Source of the DNA: Variovorax sp.
GTDB lineage: Bacteria; Pseudomonadota; Gammaproteobacteria; Burkholderiales; Burkholderiaceae_C
Direction: 5' to 3'
DNA: 64,000 nt
Assembly (NCBI GenBank): GCA_004210915.1
Contig: SEGS01000003.1
Span: 1 to 64,000 of the forward strand
Positions 26,593 through 35,500 of the stretch are shown piece by piece. Positions within the stretch are counted from its first letter, which is position 1. Every line of letters begins with the position of its first letter. The notes beneath the pieces are model-generated. The model saw nothing but the letters and a program-made list of their open reading frames with translations. It did no database searches and had not been told where the DNA came from. Position numbers and translations under genes: made by a program.

Positions 26593-29500
26593 TCAGCGCT
26601 TCAGGTTACGTCGCTCTGTAGCGGTCAGCAGCTCCATCTGCGCCGGCGCGAGGTTCATCTGTCCCAGCACCTCGACAACAGCCTGTGGGTTGGCGCCTGA
26701 CTGCAATGCCCCCTTGCGATCTGCCGGCTGTGCGGCCTCCATGGGTTCGTTTCCGAAGCCCAGCACGCGCACCGTGAACACCGATGGCAGGTTCTGGCGT
26801 GCCGCAGCACGCTCGCGCTGCAACACGTCCTGCGCGGCAACGGCCGCTTGCGAGGCCGCGGCACTGGCGTTGGTCAGCGCGCCGATGTTGACGGCGGCGA
26901 TCACGGGCAGCCCGGTGGCCTCGCCCTCGACTTCGATGTTGTCGGCGTTCAGCACTTGCAAGGCGGCGATGTTCAGGTTGCCCGCCACGCGCAAGCCTGC
27001 ATCGCCGGCATTGACGGTGCCGCCCGGCGCGATGAGGTCGACGTCGCCGTCACCGACCGTGCCGATACCGCTGCCGCTCATGTCGGAGCGCTCGCGGATC
27101 GTCGTGTTGCCGTCGACGTCTGTCGTGATGTCGGGCCCGGACGGCACGCGCACGGTTTTCGAGCCGCGCCCCGCGTCGATGTCGCCCTGCGTGGACCAGA
27201 TGATCTGGTCGCTGCCCTGCTGCGTGGCCGCCGGGACGAAGGACAGGATACGGGACCGGTTGACCGTGACGTCCTCTTTGGCAAACACGTTGATGTGGCC
27301 CGAAGCCAGGGTCACCAGGCCGTAGCCTTCAGGCACCGTGGCGCCGAGGGCCGCGACCTGCAAGCCGCCGCCCGGTGTCAACACGTTGATGTCGCCGCCC
27401 GACATGGTGCGCAGCATCAGTTTGTTGGCCGCCACGTCGCCCTTCCAGTCGTCGCCCGGGAACAGCGTGGCGATGGCCGCATATCCGCGGTTGTAGCCGC
27501 CGTTGAGCGGCAGGCCGCCGATGCCGGGCTCGTTCTGATCACGCCCGGCTTCGCGCAGCTCGAGCAGGTAGACCTGACGCAGGAACTGCTGGCGCGCCAG
27601 CGGCTGCAAGGTCTGGAACCGTACCCATGCGGCTTGCGGGTCGAGCGTCTCGCCGGTCATGTCTTTCATGTAAGACACGAGGCCGCGGCGCACGGTTTTC
27701 TCCTGGCCGTTCTTGCGGCTTTCGGCAAGGTCGGTCAGGTAGATCGGCACCAGGCTGCCGTCGGCCGCGCGGGTCTTGAGGTAGTCGGGCATGGCCGCCA
27801 CTTTTTCGGGGTCGAGGTAGGCACTGGCGAAGGCGTCATAGCTGGCGGCGTGGTTCATGCCGGCCATCACCGTGATCGACGCGCCCTGGTCGGGCAATCC
27901 GCGGACTTTGGTATTGGGCTGTGCGCGGTTGGCACCATCGAACAGCTGGTTGCCCAGGGTCTTCACCTGCATGTCGTCGGCATACACGTCACGTCCGGCA
28001 GCCAGCAACAAGGTGCCGGCGCCCTGCAAGGTGATGCCGCTGCCGCCGCGCGGGCGCAGGGCGACCATCGCCAGGATGTCGTTGCCCGCCTCGAGCAGGG
28101 TCACGTCGTCTGCATGGTTGTTGCGCCCGCTCATGCGCACGCCGCGGATGTCGGTACCGGCGCGGGTCCACGTCTGCTCGCTGGCCATCACGTCCAGTCC
28201 GAGTACCGAACCCTGCGACGCGTAAATGCGGCTTGGTTCGTGGTCGCCGTCCAGCGGCAATACCATCGGGTTCTTCAGGTCGTTGCCGTAAGCGCCGTTC
28301 GGGAAGGCGCCGATGTCGACATTAGGTCCCTGCACGTTGCGCAGCAACGCATCGAGGTTGACCTGGCGGAACCGGCCCAGCGGTGCGAGGGCCGACGGCA
28401 TCATCTCTGGCGTGGCATACGACATGATGATTTCCGCGTAGGGCTCATTGTTGTACGTGCTGCTGTAGCGCGAATTACCGGCCAGCGCGCGGACCAGGCT
28501 GTAGTTCTGGTTGTTGAAGTTGACGTTCTGCCGGGCCAGCAGTCGCACGTCGTTGGTGGTGCCGGGCATGATGTACATCGGGCCCTGGATTTCCAGCGAG
28601 CCGTTCATCGCCGTCGCGTGCGTCAGCGCCGGGAACCGGTTGGCGCCCTTGCCGACGAGGCCATCGAACGTGGTCGTCGCGTTCTGCAGTGCGAGGCTTT
28701 TGAACACAAATTCGGCCTGGTTGACCAGCGTCACGTCGCCGCCCGTCGACGACAGGTTGAGCGCGCTGCGACCGGTGTAGCCGCTCATGTAGGCGGTGTA
28801 GTCGATCAGGTTCTGGGTTTCGTCGTAGCCGTCGCCATAACGCACCAGCAGCGGGTCGATCACCGCTTGCAGCAGCAGGTTGCCGGCCGTGCGCAGGCTG
28901 ATGGTGGCGTCGCCGAGCGACAGCACCGGCGCCAGCGCGAAGTCGCCGACCGCCTCTTGCGAACTGCCGGTCGTGCGGCGCACCTGGATGGCGTGGCCGG
29001 TCGCGGTTTCGTTGGCACGAATATCGGCCGCGCCGCGCGCGACGTAATACTGGCCGCCGCGGATGGCGCCGCCGGCATCCACCGTCATGAGGCCGCCGTT
29101 GCGCATTTCCTGCGCCATCGCCGCGCCCGAGCTGAGGCCGCCGCGCAGGCGCAGGTTGGTCGTGAGCATGACCCCGAGGTCGCGCAGATCACTCCCCGCA
29201 CTGACCTTGACGTTACCGCCGCCCAACGCGCCCACGCCCTGGCGGAACTCGCCGTAGTTGACCCACCAGCTCGACTGGTCCGGGCTTTCGATGATCGGGC
29301 CGTAGGTGCCGTCGGGTTTCCAGCCGGATTTGGTGGAGTATTCGCCGAAGTAGCCGTCCTGGTTGACCATGCCCTGGCGGTTGAGCCATTCGGTGTAGCG
29401 CTGGCCTGAAGACTGCGCGCTGATACTGCCCTGGGCCGCGAGGTCGAGGTTGCCGCCGCCGATGCCGTACGTCGCGTCTGCACGCGCAGTCGTGAAGTCG

Positions 29501-32500
29501 GCCCAGGTGGTCAGGTCCTTGCGGCCGGCCGTGTAGATGACCGAGTCCTGGTGCGCCAGCGTGATGTCCCGGCCCGCGCGCACCGTGAGGTCGCCGGTGC
29601 CGGTCCGCACGAGCTTGCCGGCACCGTTGTCGATGCTTGCGTCCGCGCTGGTGTTGGCCGTGCCGATGACAACCGATCCACTGCCCGCGGCCAGGCCTGC
29701 CAGCGGCCGCAGCGCCAGGCTGTCGGCCGAGGACAGGTCCGCGCCGGCCACCAGGCGCAAGTCCCACGATGCCGCAGCCTGCAAAACGCCGTCCCGACCG
29801 GCCTTGTCGAAGCCGTCGCTCAAATGTCCGTTGACCAGCAGGTTACCGCCGGCACGCAGGGTCAGGCTGCCTTCGCGGCTGCCGGTGAAGTCGTTGAACA
29901 GGTTCCAGTCGCCGTTCATGGCGAGGTCGCCAGCGCTGGTGATCTCGACGCCCGCGGCCACGGCGACGTCGCCGCGCCCGAGGCGCGCGCCGATCGCCGG
30001 CGCCATGCCGGCGAAGCGTACGGCATCGGCCACCGCATCGGCTTTCACCGAGTCCACGGTGCTGCCGTCGTAGTTCGCCACGTCGTAACTGCGTACGCCT
30101 TCCAGCACCGTCGAACGCGCGCCGGTGACCGTGGTGCGCAGGGCGGCGACCTTCACGTCCTGGTGGTCGGACGTCTGCTGCGCGCGAAGGCGCACTTTGC
30201 CGCCGTCCGCGCCCGAGACGTCGATCACGCCGCCTTGCAGGTCTAGCGCGCCGCCAGCCGCTTCCAGCGTGACCCGGCCGCTGCCCAACTCGCCCGTCGC
30301 GCCGGCCAGCAGTCGCGCACCGTCCTGCATCGCCACGCCATTGCCGGCGGTGACGCGGATGGCGCCGCCGTAGCCCGAACGTGCATCGACAGTACCGGTG
30401 ATGTTGATGCTGCCCCGGTCGGCCGTCAGCACGAAGTCTTCAACCGTGGTCACGCCGCCCAGCGTGACATCGCCCTGGCGGATGCGGAACTGCCGCGCAC
30501 GGTTGAATCCCGCATCGTTCAGGCGCTGGCTGAAGCCCGCGAAATCCGGCAGCGCGGCGATGTCGAGTGCAAAAGCGCCGGCCTTGCCGCCGGCGCCGGC
30601 TTGCGCGGTGATGGCGCCGTCCAGCACCACGGTGCCGCCGCCTGATGCCGCAAGGCTCAGGGTACCGGCGCTGCCGCCGTCGGCGTGTGCGGCCAGGTTC
30701 AGCGCGCTGCCGCTGGCCAGGCGCACGTCACCGCCGATGGCCGACAGGCTGATGCGGCCCGCGTCGGCAAAGTCGGCGACGTCGAAGAATGTCTTCGCAA
30801 AGCCACCGACGTCAAGCCGTGCGCCCCCAGCCACGACCAGGTTGCCGCCGGTCGCGTTGATGTCGATGCCGCCGCCCAGTGCCAGCGCATGGCTGGCGAA
30901 AAGCACGTCGCGCCCGGCCAGTGTCAGGCGTGCGCCCAGGCTGTCCTGCGGGTCGACCGCCGCAACGGCCGGCGCCGCCGGCGCAAGCACCCGGAGGTCG
31001 CCGGTGGTCGTGATGGATTGCACCGCGCCGCCGCGGCCGGTCAATACCGGCGTGCGCAGGGTCAGCGCGCTGGCGGTCGAGATGCCGCCCCTGCCTTCGC
31101 CAGTGATCTGTTCGCGCGCACCGAGGTCCACGCTGCCGAATCCGGCGAAAACCTTCTCGCCGGCGCCCAGCACCAGCGTGCGGGTATCGAGGACGAAAGC
31201 ACCGCCGCCGCTGGCCGCCTCAAAGGCCGCAGCGCCGCCGCTGTTGGCCAGCGTCACCTCGTCGCCCCTGATCGTCACGTCGCCCGCGGCGCGGCTTGCA
31301 AACGTGGCGCCATCGAATGTCAGCGATGCCAGCCCGCTCGTGCCGAGGTCGAGCGAGCGGTAGAAGTCGAAGCTGGAATAGCTGCGCAAGGTCAGCGCTT
31401 TCGAGTTGGACAACTGCGCCAGCGTGGCCGCGTCGAGCAGCATGCCCCCGGTGCCGCCACCGAAGCTGATGCGCCCTGCAGAAACCGACAGGCGGTCGGC
31501 CGAGACACGCGCCGAGGCGGCCAGTTCGGTCGAGCGCGTGGCGTCGACCAGCAGCGATGCGCCGCCGTTGATGGCCGCGCCGGCGCCGATGCGCACCAGC
31601 CCGCCGGTGGACGTGTCCACGCCTTCGCGCAACACGGTGGTCGCGTCGCCGTTCGACAGGCGGATCAGCGCGCCGTAGTCGCGGGCCGGACTGGTCAGCA
31701 CGTCGTCCTTCGTGTCTTTCGCGTCGATGACGCCGTCGTTGTTGTCGTCGAGGTTGCCGTCGGGGTCGGTGTAGACCGCAGCCACGCGCGGCTTGATGAC
31801 CAGCTGGCCGCCACCCGCCGGCACAGCGCCCACGCTGGCGAGCACGCTGCCGCCGTCGATGCCGACCTGTCCGCTGGCGGCCAGGATGATCTCGGGACCG
31901 GTCAGTGCCGAGCCTGCGCCGTTGCGCACGACGATGTCGCTGGCCGTGACTTCGAGCCCCAGGCCGAGTGCATTGCCGCTGCGCTTGCCGCCGACCAGCA
32001 GGCTGCCGGCGCCGAAGTTCGACAGGCTCGCCGCGTCGATGACCAGGAAGCCCTGGGCGCGCAGGTCGCCTGCATCGAGGCCGCTGCCGACGATGGCGAT
32101 CTTCTGGCCGGCGATGTCGACCAGGCCGCCGCGCCCGCCGGCATCGGGAGCCGATTTCAGGACACCGTCGAGTCCCAGCGATTCAGTGGCGTCGAACACC
32201 ACCGCGCCGCCGTCCCGCGCGAGCCGCGGCGTGACGATGTCGCGGCCGGTCAGGCGGTACTGCGTGAGCTTGAAGGCATCCGACGAGAAGAAAGCATTGG
32301 ACGAGGCTTCGTTGTATTCGGTGTACTTGCGCAGCGTGTCGCCCGACATCACGCGCCAGCCGGTGCCGGCCCCTGCTTCGAGGTTGCCAAGGTTGCCGGG
32401 GTTGCCCAGCGCATCGCCGGCCTTGCCCTGGACAACGTAGCTGCCGTCGGACACGGCTGCCGCCTTGCCGGCCACGCCGGGCCAGGCCTTGCCGTTGCCT

Positions 32501-35500
32501 TGCACGGCGAAGGCGCCCGGCAGCAAGGCATAACGCGCCGGCAACAGCGTGTACCAGCCGGCGGCGAGGCCTGGGCTTGCAGCGAGCCAGACGCGTTGCC
32601 CCGCGGCCTGGCCGAGGACGGGCGCAGCGCTGTTGTAGCCCGGTATGACGGCATACATGCCCGGCACATTCAGCACGTTGTGCGAGCCGCCAGGGCCGGG
32701 CACGAATTCAGCCGCGAACAGGTCGCCGCCGCCGGTGATGTCCAGCACCGCTCCGGCCGCCAGGTCGACAGCAGGCGCCTTCAGCGTGATGCGCTTTTCA
32801 GGCGGCGCGACCAGTGCACCTTCGGACGGGGTCACGGTGTTCTGCGCCTTGCGCGGGTCCTGCCAGTGTTCGTTGTTGATCAGGCTGCCGTACGGCACGT
32901 TCAGGCCTGCGCCGGAGACCGAGGTCAGGCTGCCGGCGCCCAGCGTCAGGCGGTCGGTGGCGATGAGTTCGATCTGGCCGAACGGTGCGCGCAGCACGCC
33001 GTTCTGGTCGATGACGGGCGCCTCGAGGCGCAAGGTGCCGCCCGCCGACAAGGGCGCCGAGCCGGCCTCTGCAAGGCGCTCGACGGTGATCGAATCGCCC
33101 GCGCGCATGATGCCCGTGACGCCGGTGGACGGGTAGGCCTGGCCGGCTCGAACGACCAGGTCGCCGTCCACGCTCAGGATGATGTCGGGGCTGGCCGTTC
33201 CTGCAAACTGCTGCTGGATATCGCCGATGAAGCGGACCTCGTTGCCCTCGATCACCGTGCGCCCGAAGCCCGTGATGCGCATGCCCGCTCCGGCGGCGGC
33301 GCTGCTGCCCTGGATGTCGACCAGCTGGGCCTTGAGGGTGAGTTGCCCTGCGGCCTGCGTCGTGTTGGCGGCCGGCACCGATCCGCCTGCGCCACTGAAC
33401 ATCAGGTGCGGCGCCGACAGGCTTGAGCTGGCGCCGTTCATGCCTGCGAGCGTGCCGCCGATGGTGATCGAACGGCCTGCCTGCAGGTTGACGTTGTCCA
33501 GCGAGATTTTTCCGTTCAGCGAAAGGTCCGCGAAACCGCCGCTCGCCAGCGCGCTTGCAGACACGTGGGAGCTCGACGTGACCTGCACGTCGGCGATTTT
33601 TACTTTCTGCGTGGCCGCGGTGTCGGTGAAGAAGTACTTGTTGAGCAGGTTGATGACGCGGGCGTCCAGCACCGGGTTGGCTTCCCACGGCTTCTGTATC
33701 ACGCCGCCTCCGCCATTGCCGCCGCCCGAACCGCCGTCGTCGACCAGCATGCCGCTCGCGAGGACAGGCGACAGGTTGATCAGCGCCGTGCGCATGGCGG
33801 CCGTCAACCGCAGCGGCGCGGTACCGTACTCATCGAAGATATCGAGGTCGAGCGTGGTGTAGATGCCGTTTTTGATCGCGCCCGCCTTGTCGCGGTAGTA
33901 CAGGCGTGTCGGCACGGTGACGCCGCCCGCCGGTTTGACGCCGCTGTCGACGAGGGTCAGCCCGCCGCCGCTGGCCGAAGCGCCGCCCGCATGGCCGAGC
34001 AGTTGCCCGTCGAGCGCGAGGGCACCCTGCACCCGGATGCTGCCGCCATCGCTGTCCAGCGTCAGGAGCGGCGCACCGGCGAGATAACGGCCAAACGAGC
34101 CGGACGCCACGTTGCCGACCTCGCCGATCATGCCGGTGCTGCCGGACACGTCGACCAGCGAGCCTGCCTTGAGCGCCACGCTGGCCAGGCTGGCCGTGCC
34201 GCCGACCAGCTCGATGCTGCCGCCATCCAGCACCTGGCCCACGAGGCGCGCCTTGTCGTCGGTGTAGGTCAGCGCTACGCCGCGCGACAGCAGTTTCGCG
34301 TCGGCTTCGAGCGTGACCTGACCGCCCTCGACCTTGATGGCGCCCGCCGGCGCGTCAACCGTACCGCGCACCAGGACGCTGCCGCCTTCAGCCTTGATGT
34401 TGACCTTGCCGCCGGTGTCGACCCGTACCTCCGCGCCCGCGCCGATGTCAATCCTGCTCGACATCGCGCTCAGGTTGAGCTCGACCGGTTTGCGCGCAAA
34501 ACGCTGCTCCGCCGGCAGGACGACGGACGGCGCTGCCGCCGCCAGGTTCGCGCCGCTGGCGAGCTCGCGGTAGTCGAAGCCGGCGGTGTCCAGGCTCACC
34601 GGCACCAGATTGACCTGCGCGCCATCGGCAATGGTGATGTCCGCCCTGCCGGCGATGCTCACCACGCCGAAGCCGCGCTCCGCATACAGCGTTTCGGGCA
34701 GCCAGAGCCGGTCCGGATCGTTGCGTTCTCCGCCGATCTGCACGACGGCACCGGTGTTGATGGCCAGGCGGCCGGCCGAGCCTGCGGCCAGCGCGCGCAT
34801 GTCCAGCGCGCCGAGGTCGGTGCGCGCATCCACGCCTTCGAGCGTAATCAGGCCGCCGTTGCCGACCCGCAGCGACGGCTGGCCTTTGGCTTTCATGTCG
34901 ACCCGCCCGCCACCCGAGACATCCAGCACGGCGCCGCTGTCGATCTCGAAGTCTTTTGCCGACAGCAGGACGCTGCCGCCGTCCATTGCCCAGCGCGCGG
35001 GTTGCGCGCCGTCCAGCCAGGTGTTGATCCACTGGCCGCTGGCGTCGAAGCGTCCGTTCTCGCCGATGCGCAAGGTGCCCATCGCCGCCGTGGCATTGAT
35101 GGTGCCGCCCGCCGCGCGAATCACGCCGTCGATGGTCACGGTGTTGGTCGAGTTCTCGAACTCGTTGATGAAGACGGTCGACGCCGGTGCCATGTCCAGA
35201 ACCGCGCCCTGCCCGAGCGTGAAATCCCGCCGCATGTTGAACGTGACCGACCCCATGCCGGACCGGCTCAGCGTGTCGTCGAGGATATAGCTCAGTTTGG
35301 CAGGCTCTTCGTTGCGGTCCGGCCGCGGCGCGGCGATGAAATCGGCGCCCAGTACCGAGCCGGCGCCGAAGTCGGCCGAGAGCCGGTGCGGGTCGTGGCT
35401 GATGATCAGGTCGCCCAGCGACCACGGCCGGTCTTCCACGCTGCCGCCGCCGAAGTCAAGCTTGCCGCCGATGTTTTTCGAAGGCTGCTTTTGCTGCCGC

